This document shows, in pieces, positions 1-9,442 of a stretch of 64,000 nucleotides of DNA. The notes beneath the pieces are model-generated. The model saw nothing but the letters and a program-made list of their open reading frames with translations. It did not search any database and had not been told where the DNA came from. This stretch comes from PALSA-555 sp963821325 (lineage in GTDB: Bacteria; Actinomycetota; Acidimicrobiia; IMCC26256; PALSA-555): positions 434,001 to 498,000 of the forward strand of contig CAWGDC010000001.1 in the NCBI GenBank assembly GCA_963821325.1, given 5' to 3'. Both the position numbers and the translations under genes were made by a program. The first letter of the stretch is position 1. Each line of letters opens with the position of its first letter.

Positions 1-221
1 CCGAGCGGCCCGTACAGGGCCATGACGCGGTCGCGCGCCTCGTAGGTCCGTCCCTCCCGGGCGAGCAGATCGAAGACCCGGCGCAGGCTGGTGAAGAAGA
101 ACCGGGTCAAGAAGGTGCGGACCCCGCGGGGCAGCACGAAGGTCCGCAGCGCGGAGTCGAACACCACGAGGATGAGCGCGACGCCCAGGACCGCCAGGAC
201 GACGTCGCCGAGCACGCTCAT
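1..221 (-). CDS. Membrane protein, N-terminal part (cut by window edge)
   Basis: An open frame starts with ATG at 221 and runs off the left edge, giving about 73 residues. It begins with a hydrophobic stretch (about residues 5-21) ending in FDSALRTFVLPRG, then a basic, phenylalanine-rich segment and an amphipathic stretch ending VMALYGPL. This resembles the start of actinobacterial membrane proteins annotated as two-TM ion-channel-like proteins, but the pore region lies outside the window, so the function is not established. It sits 12 bases downstream of the ArfB-like gene on the same strand and may be its operon partner. Confidence 0.55.
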   Translation of the reverse strand, partial: MSVLGDVVLAVLGVALILVVFDSALRTFVLPRGVRTFLTRFFFTSLRRVFDLLAREGRTYEARDRVMALYGPL

Positions 222-233
222 CGCGTCAGCCTG

Positions 234-653
234 TCAGCCGTCGTCACGCCGCGGCCGGCCCCGGGTCCGCTTCACGTCGCCGCGCCGTCGCTTGGCGTCC
301 ATTCGGGCCTGCCGCGCCGCCCGCGACGGCCGGGTGGCGTGCCGGGCGCGCGGGTAGCGCAGCCCGGCCGCGAGGCGGGCGGCGAGCCGTTCGAGCGCCA
401 GCTCCCGGTTGCGGGCCTGGGAGCGGGTGTCGGCCGCCCGGGCCCGCACGACCGGCCCGAGCCGGGCCAGCAGCCGGGCCCGCTGGTCGGCGCTGAGCGA
501 CCGCGACGCAGCCACGTCGAAGGCGACCTCGACGGCCGTGTCGGAGGTGTTGGCGTGCTGCCCGCCCGGCCCCCCGGAGCGGGTCACGCGCACCACGACC
601 TCGTCCCGGTCGACCCGGCACGAGGGGCTGACCGGCAGCCAGCGCGGCCCCAT
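234..653 (-). CDS. arfB: ArfB-like peptidyl-tRNA hydrolase (class I release factor domain)
   Basis: A 139-residue protein with the release-factor catalytic motif GGPGGQ at about residues 27-32, followed by H-A-N-T-S-D-T-A, and a strongly basic C-terminal tail (KRRRGDVKRTRGRPRR). This is the architecture of ArfB/YaeJ: the GGQ loop hydrolyses peptidyl-tRNA on stalled ribosomes and the basic tail enters the empty mRNA channel. The size matches the family (about 135-140 residues). The ATG at 653 leaves about 26 residues before GGQ, as usual; an upstream ATG at 724 would add an atypical extension. The protein lacks the codon-recognition domains of RF1/RF2, so it is a rescue factor rather than a termination factor. 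Confidence 0.85.
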   Translation of the reverse strand: MGPRWLPVSPSCRVDRDEVVVRVTRSGGPGGQHANTSDTAVEVAFDVAASRSLSADQRARLLARLGPVVRARAADTRSQARNRELALERLAARLAAGLRYPRARHATRPSRAARQARMDAKRRRGDVKRTRGRPRRDDG

Positions 654-724
654 CGGGCCCGACCGTACCCGGACCGCTCCCGACCCGGTGCCGTTACTCC
701 CCAGTAGAGTCCGCTGCGCCGCCA

Positions 725-752
725 TTGACAGCCCGGAGCGGGCTTCTAGAGT
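725..752 (+). promoter_or_regulatory. Probable sigma-70-type promoter of the peptide ABC operon
   Basis: A perfect -35 hexamer TTGACA at 725-730 is followed, after 16 bases, by TAGAGT at 747-752. It lies about 90 bases upstream of the GTG start of the solute-binding protein and points into the operon. This is a sequence match only. Confidence 0.5.
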
Positions 753-840
753 GGCGACACCGTGACGGCCGTCACAGGCCCACCACGGTGCACAACACGG
801 CCCAGGGGCGTCAGGCCCCGTCAGTTCTGGGGGGAACAAC

Positions 841-2482
841 GTGGCCGATCGGCACCGGCATGCACCTCGCGGCCTCGTCCGCATCGTCGCCATCGTCGCC
901 GCGGCGGCGCTGGTCGGGGGCGCGGTCAGCGCCCTCGGCGGCGCGGCCGGCGCGTCGACCCACCGCCAAAAGAGCGGCGGCGACATCAAGTTCGGCCTCG
1001 AGGCCGAGACCACCGACTACTGCCTCAGCCGCGCCCAGCTGGCCATCTCGGGCATCCAGGTGGTGGCCGCCATCTACGACACGCTCACGGTGCCCAACAG
1101 CAAGGGCCTCCCGGTGCCGTACCTCGCCGCGTTCGGTCACCCCGAACGCGAGCTTCACGCAGTGGACGATCGCGCTGCGGCCCAACGTCAAGTTCCAAGA
1201 CGGTGAGGCCCTCGACGCCAACGCGGTGAAGCTGAACCTCGACACGTACGCGTCGCTGCCCGGCGGCGTCCCCTCGGCCGAGGGCCCGCTGTTCACGATC
1301 TACCTCGGGTTCATCCAGAGCGTCACGGTCCAGGACCCGCTGACCGTCCAGGTCACCCTGAAGACCCCGGTCCCGCAGTTCGCGGCGTACCTGTACTCGA
1401 CGGGCCGCATGGGGATCATGGCGCCGGCGCAGATCAACGGGAACTGCTCGACCGACATGATCGGCACCGGCCCGTTCAAGCTGCAGTCGTACCAGCAGAA
1501 CCAGCAGACCGTCGTGGTGAAGAACCCGAACTACTGGCAGCCCGGGTACCCGAAGGCCAACTCGATCACCTTCGTCCCGATCCCCGACGGCCCGGCCCGC
1601 AACACCCAGCTGCAGGGCGGCCAGATCGACATCACCCACCAGTCGAGCGGTCTGGAGTCCGACGCCCTCCGCACCCTGAGCGGGATCAAGACCCTCATCC
1701 AGGGTCCGGGTCAGCGCGAGATCGTCCACCTGTGGCTGCTGTCGAACAAGGCGCCGTTCAACCAGCAGATCGCCCGCACCGCGATGAACGCCGCGGTGAA
1801 CAAGGTGGAGATCAACCAGATCCGCAACAAGGGCCTGTTCCAGGTGGCGAACGGCATCTTCGACAGCGCCATCCCCGGCTACGTGGCGAACGCCGGCTAC
1901 CCGGCGTACAACCTGGCGAAGGCCCAAAAGCTCGTCACGCAGGCGAAGGCCGCGTTGGGCGGCCAGTTCAACGTCACGCTGGGCACGACGACCGACCCGG
2001 ACGCCAGCGCCGAGGCGCAGCTCATCAAGGAGGAGGCGGCGAAGGCCGGGATCAACATCACCATCGCCCAGTTCGACCAGGCGACCCTGATCAACAAGGC
2101 GCTCGCCGGCCAGATCGACATCCTCGCCTGGCGGAACCTCTACGGCGAGTTCACGAACCTGAGCGACGCGGACACCTACGTCTGGTACGCGAGCCCGAAG
2201 CTCGGCTACCTGACGAACTTCGGGAACTTCGACGACCCGCAGGTCCAGTCGCTGCTCGATCAGGGGCGCGCCGCGTCGACGACCGCGCAGGCCACGCCGA
2301 TCTACCAGCAGCTGAACAAGCTGCTCGCCCAGCGGGACTACCTGATCCCCGAGTACTACGTGAACTGGACGATCGGGTACGGCTCCAGCGTGACCATCGG
2401 GTTCCCACCGCTCCCGAGCGGCGGCGGCAAGCCGCTGTTCGCCTACGGGCGCATCCCGCTGCTGGCCGTCAGCAAGACGTAG
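841..2482 (+). CDS. Peptide/nickel ABC transporter substrate-binding protein (family 5), with frameshift
   Basis: Extracellular solute-binding protein of the DppA/OppA family, about 546 residues once one frameshift is closed. The GTG at 841 follows a purine-rich stretch. Residues 1-38 form a signal peptide (basic start, hydrophobic VRIVAIVAAAALVGGAV core, A-x-A site); no lipobox cysteine is seen, so the protein may be secreted or anchored otherwise. Family features include WTIALRPNVKFQDG and DANAVKLNLD. The first 97 codons are in a different frame from the rest; deleting one T near 1131-1132 joins YLAA to SVTPNASFTQW. It is the first gene of a five-gene importer operon and is followed by a hairpin, a common way to make the binding protein in excess over the membrane parts. 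Confidence 0.88.
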
Positions 2483-2495
2483 GGGACAACGAGGC

Positions 2496-2531
2496 GGCGG
2501 GCCGGTCGGCATCCAGGTGTCGGCCGGCCCG
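2496..2531 (+). terminator. Intercistronic hairpin downstream of the binding protein gene
   Basis: GCGGGCCGG (2496-2504) and CCGGCCCGC (2523-2531) form a perfect 9-bp stem. It stands between the binding-protein gene and the first permease gene and has no U-tract, so it may be an mRNA-stabilising or attenuating hairpin. Confidence 0.5.
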
Positions 2532-2574
2532 CAGCCGCTCGCTCGGGGCGTGACGACGGATAGGAAGGGAGCGC

Positions 2575-3759
2575 GTGGAGGCCTCGACCGGCAAGCGTGA
2601 CTACGAGCTGCTGCGGCTCCTCGCCCGCCGGCTCGTCCAGCTGCTCATCGTGCTGCTCGTCGTCAGCTTCTTCACGTTCCTGCTCATCCGGCTGCTGCCG
2701 GGCGACCCGGTGCAGACCATCATCCCGTTCGGGCAGGGTCCGGCGTTCGCGCACGAACGGGACCTGCTGCGCGCCGACCTCGGGTTGAACAAGGGCTTCT
2801 TCCCCCAGTACTGGGACTACCTGAAGGGCCTCGTGCAGTTCAAGCTCGGGCACCAGTACTCGTCGGGCACGCCGGTGTCGACACTCGTGAAGGAGTCGCT
2901 GCCCGTCAGCCTCGAGCTGATGATCTACTCGATGATCCTGGCGTTGGTGATCGCCATCCCCGTCGGCGTGATCGGCGCCTACCGGGCCGGCACCCGCACC
3001 GACAGCGCGATCAACACGACCGCGTTCGGTCTGCTCGCCCTCCCGAACTTCGTGCTGGCCCTCGTGCTGTCGTTCTTCATCGGCGCCAAGCTGAAGTGGC
3101 TCCCGACCGGCGGCTACTCACCCGGGTGGCTCGACCGCGCGTTCGTCGGCGACTGGGGGCCGCTGCTGGTGCTGCTCCTGACCATCCTGGTGTGCGCCGC
3201 GATCGGCGCGGTGTTCGGGCGGGCCCGCGGGCTGACCGGGGCCGGCGGGATGCTCGGCGGCGGGGTCGGCATCGTCGTCTTCATGGTGCTCGGCATCGTG
3301 CTGTTCCACGGGTACTACGACCTGTGGCCGCACATGCGCAACATGCTCCTGCCGTCGATCACGCTCGCCGCCGGTGAGATCGCCGTCTTCCAGCGCCTCT
3401 TGCGCAGCGACATGATCCAGACGCTGCAGGAGAACTTCATCACCCTCGCGAAGGCGAAGGGCATCTCGAACTCCCGCATCCTGTGGCGCCACGCCCTCCG
3501 CCCGTCGAGCCTGACCTTGCTCACCGTCGCCGGGTTGACCGCCGGGACGCTGATCGGCGGGGCCGTCGTCATCGAGGTCATCTTCTCGGTGCCAGGCATG
3601 GGCCAGCAGATCTTCGAGGCCATCAACGCCCGGGAGTACGTCGCGCTGCAGAGCTACATCGTGATCATCGCCGTGGGGTTCGTGCTGCTGAACTTCGCCG
3701 TGGACTTCCTCTACGCCGTCCTCGACCCGAGGATTCGTCGTGCCCGGGCTGCGGCGTAG
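2575..3759 (+). CDS. Peptide ABC transporter permease, DppB/OppB type
   Basis: Inner-membrane permease of 394 residues, starting at GTG 2575 with an AGGAAGGGAG ribosome-binding site. The N-terminal helix is followed by LIRLLPGDPV, the hallmark of DppB-type permeases. The EAA-type cytoplasmic loop that contacts the ATPases is seen as LAKAKGISNSRILWRHALRP at about residues 287-306, followed by GGAVVIEVIFSVPGMGQ. The protein is longer than the usual 310-340 residues because an extra segment at about residues 195-245 carries two additional hydrophobic helices, before LPSITLAAGE. It pairs with the DppC-type permease encoded next. Confidence 0.92.
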   Translation: MEASTGKRDYELLRLLARRLVQLLIVLLVVSFFTFLLIRLLPGDPVQTIIPFGQGPAFAHERDLLRADLGLNKGFFPQYWDYLKGLVQFKLGHQYSSGTPVSTLVKESLPVSLELMIYSMILALVIAIPVGVIGAYRAGTRTDSAINTTAFGLLALPNFVLALVLSFFIGAKLKWLPTGGYSPGWLDRAFVGDWGPLLVLLLTILVCAAIGAVFGRARGLTGAGGMLGGGVGIVVFMVLGIVLFHGYYDLWPHMRNMLLPSITLAAGEIAVFQRLLRSDMIQTLQENFITLAKAKGISNSRILWRHALRPSSLTLLTVAGLTAGTLIGGAVVIEVIFSVPGMGQQIFEAINAREYVALQSYIVIIAVGFVLLNFAVDFLYAVLDPRIRRARAAA

Positions 3760-3814
3760 CCCCCGCGCCACCCCCGGCCCGGGGCGTGGCGGCGGGACGG
3801 TCCAAGAAGAAGTC

Positions 3815-4793
3815 ATGGACGCGACACGTGACGAGTTCGCGACCGGCTTCAGCGGCGACGCCGGCCTCGTGGAGGCCGACGCCATCCTCAGCGGCGACGA
3901 GGGACGGTCGCGCCGGCGGGGCTGGGACCTCAACCCGGCGGCGTGGATCGCGATCGGCTGGCTGGTCTTCATCGTGCTCATCGCGGTGCTGGCCAAGACC
4001 GGGCTCGTCACCTGGGGCGACCCCCAGAACGTGATCGCGTCGTGCGCCCGCAAGGGCCCGTTCGCGAACGAGGGCACCGCGCCCGGACACCTCCTCGGCT
4101 GCGACAGCGACGGGCGCGACATGATCGCCCGCCTCGCCCTCGGGGCGTGGACGTCGCTGCTGGTCGGCGTCGGGGCGATCCTCGTCGGCTTCTTGGTCGG
4201 CGGCACCCTCGGCCTCATCGCCGGCTACTTCGGCGGGCGTATCGACTCGTTCCTGGTCGGCATGTTCAACGTGTTGCTGTCGGTCCCGGGCGTCGTGCTC
4301 GCCCTGGCGCTGGTCGCGTTCCTGCAGGGCAGCGCGGCAGGCTGGGACCGCGACGGCGCTGCCCGACGTCGTGATCTTGATCATCGCGATCGGGGTCGTG
4401 GCCATCCCACTCATCGGACGGATCTCGCGGGCCAGCGCGCTCACCTGGAGCCAACGCGAGTTCGTGCTGGCGGCACGCGCCCAGGGGGCCAAGAACGGCC
4501 GCATCATGTGGCGGGAGGTGCTGCCCAACGTGCTGCCGGCGATGTTCTCCATCGCGCTGCTCAGCATCGCCATCGCCATCGTCGCCGAGGGCGCCCTGGC
4601 CATCCTCGGCGTCGGTGTCCGGCCGCCGACGCCCTCGTGGGGGAACATCATCGCCATCGACCGCGGTGTGCTCTTCACGTCGCCGCACATCGTGTTCGAG
4701 CCGTCGATCCTGATCTTCGTGACCGTCCTGGCGCTCAACTACCTCGGCGACGTCATCCGCGCCAAGTTCGACGTCCGCGAGGCGGGCATATGA
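3815..4793 (+). CDS. Peptide ABC transporter permease, DppC/OppC type, with frameshift
   Basis: Second permease of the importer, about 325 residues after correction. ATG 3815 begins MDATRDEF; a transmembrane helix follows at about residues 46-65, then LGCDSDGRDMIARL, the conserved DppC segment. The frame breaks near 4350: the upstream part ends in LALALVAFLQGSAAG and the rest continues in another frame from TALPDVVILIIAIG, through AARAQGAKNGRIMWREVLPN (the EAA loop), to FDVREAGI. The sum is one base longer than a multiple of three. Its TGA overlaps the ATG of the first ATPase gene. If the shift is left uncorrected, the N-terminal half reads straight into the ATPase gene, which is an artefact. 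Confidence 0.88.
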
Positions 4794-5878
4794 GCGAGGC
4801 GCGCTTCGACGAGTCCGAGTACAGCGGCCCGCTGCTCGAGGTCGAGAACCTCACGACCTACTTCGGGACGGATCGGGGCGTCGTGCGGGCGGTCGACGGC
4901 GTGTCGCTCACCCTCGAGCGCGGCAGGACCCTCGGCATCGTCGGCGAGTCGGGGTCGGGCAAGACGGTGCTGTCCCGCTCCATCATGAACCTGCTCCCCA
5001 AGCGGGGGCTGCAGCGGGACGGCTCGGTGCGCTTCGAGGGCCGCGAGATCTCGGCGCTGCCCGACAGCGCCATGCGCCACTACTGGGGCGCGCAGATGTC
5101 GATGATCTTCCAGGACCCGATGACGTCGCTGAACCCGGTGATGAAGATCGGCAACCAGATCACCGAGGGCATCCGCGAGCACCTCGACGTGAGCGTCGAC
5201 TTCGCCCAGGACCTCGCCGAGTCGCTGCTCGCGTCGGTGCGAATCCCGGAGCCGAAGGCCCGGCTCAACGAGTACCCGCACCAGCTGTCCGGTGGGATGC
5301 GCCAGCGGGTGTGCATCGCGGTGGCGCTGGCCTGTGGCCCGAAGCTGCTCTTCGCCGACGAGCCGACGACCGCGCTCGACGTCACCGTGCAGGCCCAGGT
5401 GCTCGACCTGATCGCCAAGCAGCAGGCCGAGCGGTTCATGGCCATGATCCTCGTCACCCACGACCTCGGGGTCGTCGCCGGCCGGGCCGAGCACGTCGCG
5501 GTGATGTACGCCGGCCGGATCGTCGAGCAGGGCCCGACGACCGTGCTGTTCACCGACACGAAGATGCCGTACTCGGAGGCGCTGCTCGGCTCGATCCCCA
5601 AGCTGGACGAGCACAGCCACACCCGCCTCGCCACGATCCCGGGCCGCCCGCCCGACCTGGTGCACCCGCCCGCGGGCTGCAAGTTCGCGCCCCGCTGCCC
5701 GTACGTGCAGGACCGCTGCCTCGAGGAGGAGCCGCCCCTGCGGGCCGCCGCCGCGGGCCACGAGTTCCGCTGCTGGTTCCCGGTCGGCACGCCGGAGGGC
5801 AACGAGGCGCGGGCCCGCAACGAGCGCGAGGGTCGGGTGCCGCACGCGGCCGTCGCGGCGACCGCGGGCGGCCGCTGA
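4790..5878 (+). CDS. Peptide ABC transporter ATP-binding protein, DppD/OppD type
   Basis: A 362-residue ATPase that powers uptake through the two permeases. Visible motifs are Walker A GESGSGKTV, Q-loop FQDPMTSLNPV, signature LSGGMRQRV, Walker B LLFADEPTTALD and the switch histidine in LVTHDLG. The C-terminal part has the oligopeptide-transporter extension with a cysteine cluster (CKFAPRCPYVQDRC, plus a later FRCWF), a feature of OppD/DppD proteins, some of which bind an Fe-S cluster there. The start is fixed by the ATGA overlap with the permease stop, and its TGA overlaps the next ATG. Confidence 0.94.
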   Translation: MSEARFDESEYSGPLLEVENLTTYFGTDRGVVRAVDGVSLTLERGRTLGIVGESGSGKTVLSRSIMNLLPKRGLQRDGSVRFEGREISALPDSAMRHYWGAQMSMIFQDPMTSLNPVMKIGNQITEGIREHLDVSVDFAQDLAESLLASVRIPEPKARLNEYPHQLSGGMRQRVCIAVALACGPKLLFADEPTTALDVTVQAQVLDLIAKQQAERFMAMILVTHDLGVVAGRAEHVAVMYAGRIVEQGPTTVLFTDTKMPYSEALLGSIPKLDEHSHTRLATIPGRPPDLVHPPAGCKFAPRCPYVQDRCLEEEPPLRAAAAGHEFRCWFPVGTPEGNEARARNEREGRVPHAAVAATAGGR

Positions 5879-6944
5879 TGGCGGGCACCGGCACCGTCCA
5901 CCTGCGCGACCCCGAGTCGGCGCTCCTGCGCGTCGAGGACCTCGTCGTCGAGTTCCCGGTCGGGCATGCGGGTGACCGCGTGCACGCCGTGTCGGGCGTG
6001 AGCCTCGACATCGCCCCCGGCGAGACCCTCGGGCTCGTCGGCGAGTCCGGGTGCGGCAAGTCCACGACCGGGCGCGCCGTGATGCAGCTCCCCCCACCGT
6101 CGGGGGGCTCGGTGCGCTTCGACGGGATCGACCTCACCCGGCTGCACGGTGAGGCCCTCCGCCGCCTCCGGCCCCGCCTGCAGATGATCTTCCAGGACCC
6201 GATCTCGTCGCTGAACCCGCGGCGCCGCGTCCGCGAGATCGTCCGGGAGGGCCTCGACATCTGGGAGGTCGGCCCGAAGGACGCGCGCGACGACAAGGTG
6301 AACGAGGTGCTCGACGCGGTCGGGATCGACCCGGCGGGCGGGTCGCGTCGCCCCCACGAGTTCTCGGGTGGGCAGTGCCAGCGCATCTCGATCGCCCGCG
6401 CGGTGGTCACCGACCCGAAGCTGATCATCTGCGACGAGCCGGTCTCGGCGCTGGACGTCTCGGTGCAGGCCCAGATCCTCAACCTCCTCGAGGACATGAA
6501 GCGCCGCTACGGGCTGACGCTCGTGTTCATCGCGCACGACCTGGCCGTGGTGAAGAACGTCAGCGACCGGGTCCTCGTCATGTACCTCGGGAAGATGTGC
6601 GAGGTGGGCGCCCCCGACGACCTCTTCGCCCAGCCGTCGCACCCGTACACGGGTGCGCTGCTCGCCGCGATCCCGGTGCCGGACCCGTCGATCCGCCCCG
6701 ACGAGGAGCGGGTGCTCGGCGGGGAGGTGCCGTCGCCGATCCATCCACCGTCAGGCTGCCGGTTCCGGACCCGCTGCCCGAAGTCGCAGGAGCAGTGCGC
6801 GGCGAGGAGCCGACGCTGCGCGAGATCGCCCCGAACCACTACGTCGCCTGCCACTTCCCCCTCGACCCGGGTGAGCAGATCGACTTCACCCGGGTCGGGA
6901 TCGGCGCCAGCGTGTCGCCGGACGGGGACGGCTCCCAGCCCTGA
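5878..6944 (+). CDS. Peptide ABC transporter ATP-binding protein, DppF/OppF type, with frameshift near the 3' end
   Basis: Second ATPase of the importer, about 355 residues. Motifs: Walker A GESGCGKST, Q-loop FQDPISSLNPR, signature FSGGQCQRI, Walker B LIICDEPVSALD and switch FIAHDLA. The C-terminal region has the OppF tail with CRFRTRCPKSQEQC. Near 6800 the frame shifts: the natural end in another frame reads GEEPTLREIAPNHYVACHFP and stops at 6944. Without correction the frame would run on into sequence antisense to lon. It starts with ATGA overlapping the upstream ATPase gene and is the last gene of the operon, converging on lon. Confidence 0.9.
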
Positions 6945-9307
6945 CCCGCCGCGTCAGGCGGCCGCGGCCGGCGCGGCCGGCGCGGCAGGAGCGCGTGCTC
7001 GAGGACCTCGGCGACGTCGTCGACCAGGTGGAACTCGAGCTCGTCGCGCACCACCGCGGGGACGTCCTCGAGGTCGGGGCCGTTGCGGGACGGGAGGATG
7101 ACCGTGGTCAGCCCGGCCCGCTTGGCCGCGAGGACCTTCTGCTTCACCCCGCCGATGGGCAGCACCCGGCCCTGCAGCGTGACCTCGCCGGTCATGCCCA
7201 CCTCGGGGCGCACCGGGCGGCCGGTCACCAGGCTGGCGAGCGCGGTCGTCATCGTCACGCCGGCGGACGGACCGTCCTTCGGGATCGCGCCGGCCGGCAC
7301 GTGCACGTGGAAGCGCCGGGGCAGCGCCGACGGGTCGACGCCGAGATCGACGGCGTGTCCCTGCACGTAGGAGAGCGCGATCTGGGCGGACTCCTTCATG
7401 ACGTCGCCGAGCTGGCCGGTGAGGGTCAGGCCGGCGTCGCCGTCCATCGCGGTCGCCTCGATGAAGAGCACGTCGCCGCCCGCGCCCGTCACCGCCAGAC
7501 CGGTCGCGACGCCCGGCGTCGTGGACCGGCCGGCCAGCTCCGGGAAGAACCGGGTGCGGCCGAGCGCGTCGGTCACCGCGGCGTCGTCGATCGTCACCGG
7601 CGGCGTCGCGTCACCGCTCACGAGCCGCGACGCGACCTTGCGCAGCAGCTTGCCGAGCTCCCGCTCGAGGTTCCGGACGCCGGCCTCGCGCGTGTAGTCC
7701 ACGACGATGCGCCGCAGCGCGGCGTCGTCGACACGCACGTCGTCGTCGCGGAGCCCGTTTCGCTCCAGCTGTCGGGCGAGCAGGTGGTCGCGGGCGATCG
7801 CGACCTTCTCGTCCTCGGTGTAGCCGTCGAGGTGGATGACCTCGAGGCGGTCCAGCAGCGGTCCGGGGATCGTCTCGACCAGGTTCGCGGTCGCGAGGAA
7901 CAGCACCTGGGACAGGTCGAGGTCGACCTCCAGGTAGTGGTCCCGGAACGTGTGGTTCTGCGCCGGGTCGAGGACCTCGAGCAGCGCCGAGGACGGGTCA
8001 CCCCGCCAGTCGGCCCCGAGCTTGTCGACCTCGTCGAGCACGATGACCGGGTTCATCGTCCCGGCCTCGGTGAGCGCCCGCACGATGCGGCCCGGTCGGG
8101 CCCCGACGTAGGTGCGGCGATGCCCGCGGATCTCGGCCTCGTCGTGGACGCCGCCCAGCGCGACCCGGGTGAACGGGCGGCCGAGCGCGCGCGCGACCGA
8201 TTCGCCGAGGGACGTCTTGCCGACACCCGGCGGGCCGACGAGCGCCAAGATGGCGCCCGCGCCGCGTCCGGTCGTCTCGGCCAGCCCACGCTGCGCGCGC
8301 AGCGCACGCACCGCGAGGAACTCGACGATGCGGTCCTTCACGTCGGTCAGCCCGGTGTGGTCGGCGTCGAGGATGCGGCGCGCCTCGGCGACGTCGAGAT
8401 TGTCGTCGGAGCGCTCACCCCACGGGACCTCGAGCAGGGTGTCGAGCCAGCTGCGGATCCAGCCGTGCTCGGGGCTCTGCTCGCTGGTCCGCTCGAGCCG
8501 GTCGAGCTCGCGCGTCGCGCTGGCCCGCACCGCGTCGGGCAGGTCTCGGGCGTCGAGCTTGGCGCGGTACTCGGCGACCAGGTCACCGTCACCGTCGCCC
8601 AGCTCCTTGTGGATGGCGTCGAGCTGGCGGCGCAGCAGGAACTCGCGCTGCTGGGCCTCCATGCCGTCGGTCACGTCGGAGCGGATCTTGTCGGCGACCT
8701 CCAGCTCGGCGAGCGCCTCACGCGCCCAGCCCACGACGGCGTCGAGGCGGGCCTCGACGTCGAGGGTCTCGAGCAGCTCGACCTTGCGGTCGATGGGCAG
8801 GTCGGGCCACCAGCCGGCGGTGTCGGCCAGCGCGCCCGGCTCGGTCACGCCCTGGAGCGCCTCGGCCAGCCGACCGGCGCGCAGCCGCGCCGCGATCTCG
8901 CTGACCAGCGCCCGGTACTCGGTGGCGAGCTCCCGGGTCCGCGGGGTGGGCTCCGCCGCCTCGGCGACGGGCTCGGCCTCGACCCACAGCCCGGCGCCGC
9001 GGCCCGGCACGCCGACGCCGACGACGGCGCGGCTCAGCCCGCGCAGGACGAGGGCCCGCACCCCGGTGGGGAGGTCCCCGGCGCTCTCGACCCGGGCGAC
9101 GGTCCCGACCCGGGCGTAGCGGCCCTCGACCCGCGGGACGAGCAGCACCAGCCCGTCGTCGGTCGCAGCCGCAGCCGCCTGCTGGGCCTCGTCGCTCTCG
9201 AGGGCCAGCGTCACGACCATCTGGGGCAGGACCACCCCGGTGCTCAACGGGAGCAGGGGCAGCACCAGCCGCTCGTCCACGGAAGGGCTCACGTCCGCCA
9301 TGGTCAC
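6839..9307 (-). CDS. lon: ATP-dependent Lon protease (LonA)
   Basis: Cytoplasmic AAA+ protease. In order: a substrate-binding N-domain, a coiled linker, the AAA+ module with Walker A GPPGVGKTS and Walker B VIVLDEVDK, and a serine-lysine protease domain with PKDGPSAGVTM (catalytic Ser) and GGVKQKVLAAKRAG (catalytic Lys). The GTG at 9307 has GAAGGA at good spacing; an ATG lies six bases further in. The expected protein end, EVLEHALL, is followed as read by an arginine/proline-rich tail that overlaps the dppF-type gene by about 100 bases. A one-base shift near 6975 would instead give an Ala/Pro tail stopping at TGA 6956-6954, removing the overlap. I suspect that shorter end is the true one. Confidence 0.93.
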   Translation of the reverse strand: MTMADVSPSVDERLVLPLLPLSTGVVLPQMVVTLALESDEAQQAAAAATDDGLVLLVPRVEGRYARVGTVARVESAGDLPTGVRALVLRGLSRAVVGVGVPGRGAGLWVEAEPVAEAAEPTPRTRELATEYRALVSEIAARLRAGRLAEALQGVTEPGALADTAGWWPDLPIDRKVELLETLDVEARLDAVVGWAREALAELEVADKIRSDVTDGMEAQQREFLLRRQLDAIHKELGDGDGDLVAEYRAKLDARDLPDAVRASATRELDRLERTSEQSPEHGWIRSWLDTLLEVPWGERSDDNLDVAEARRILDADHTGLTDVKDRIVEFLAVRALRAQRGLAETTGRGAGAILALVGPPGVGKTSLGESVARALGRPFTRVALGGVHDEAEIRGHRRTYVGARPGRIVRALTEAGTMNPVIVLDEVDKLGADWRGDPSSALLEVLDPAQNHTFRDHYLEVDLDLSQVLFLATANLVETIPGPLLDRLEVIHLDGYTEDEKVAIARDHLLARQLERNGLRDDDVRVDDAALRRIVVDYTREAGVRNLERELGKLLRKVASRLVSGDATPPVTIDDAAVTDALGRTRFFPELAGRSTTPGVATGLAVTGAGGDVLFIEATAMDGDAGLTLTGQLGDVMKESAQIALSYVQGHAVDLGVDPSALPRRFHVHVPAGAIPKDGPSAGVTMTTALASLVTGRPVRPEVGMTGEVTLQGRVLPIGGVKQKVLAAKRAGLTTVILPSRNGPDLEDVPAVVRDELEFHLVDDVAEVLEHALLPRRPRRPRPPDAAGQGWEPSPSGDTLAPIPTRVKSICSPGSRGKWQAT

Positions 9308-9401
9308 CTCGCGTCCTTCATCTGATTACAGGATTACGCGAGTCAACCGCCGGGTCCGGCGACGCATTCCCGACCATCCCCCTCAGCAATCGGGCCCCGA
9401 G

Positions 9402-9428
9402 GCCGGGCCCGCCGTCCGGCGGTCCGGC
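9402..9428 (-). terminator. Hairpin downstream of fumC
   Basis: A GC-rich nested stem (GCCGG, CCGCC, loop GTCC, GGCGG, CCGGC) lies in the 135-base gap between the end of fumC and the start of lon. It is correctly placed to end fumC transcription. No T-run follows, as is usual in high-GC actinomycetes. Confidence 0.45.
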
Positions 9429-9442
9429 TCGGCCGGCGGGGG

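Noticed and set aside
3740..5878. A 712-codon frame apparently fusing an ABC permease to an ATPase
   Set aside because: Caused by the frameshift near 4350. The permease C-terminal half is intact in another frame and its stop overlaps the ATPase ATG.
6995..9325. A 776-codon open frame antisense to lon
   Set aside because: High-GC third positions keep antisense frames open. The translation is low-complexity and without motifs, whereas lon on the other strand has every family motif.
9308..9400. HspR (HAIR) operator upstream of lon
   Set aside because: The CTTGAGT-N7-ACTCAAG pattern is not present; only a TTGACT at 9346-9341 without a clear -10 was seen.
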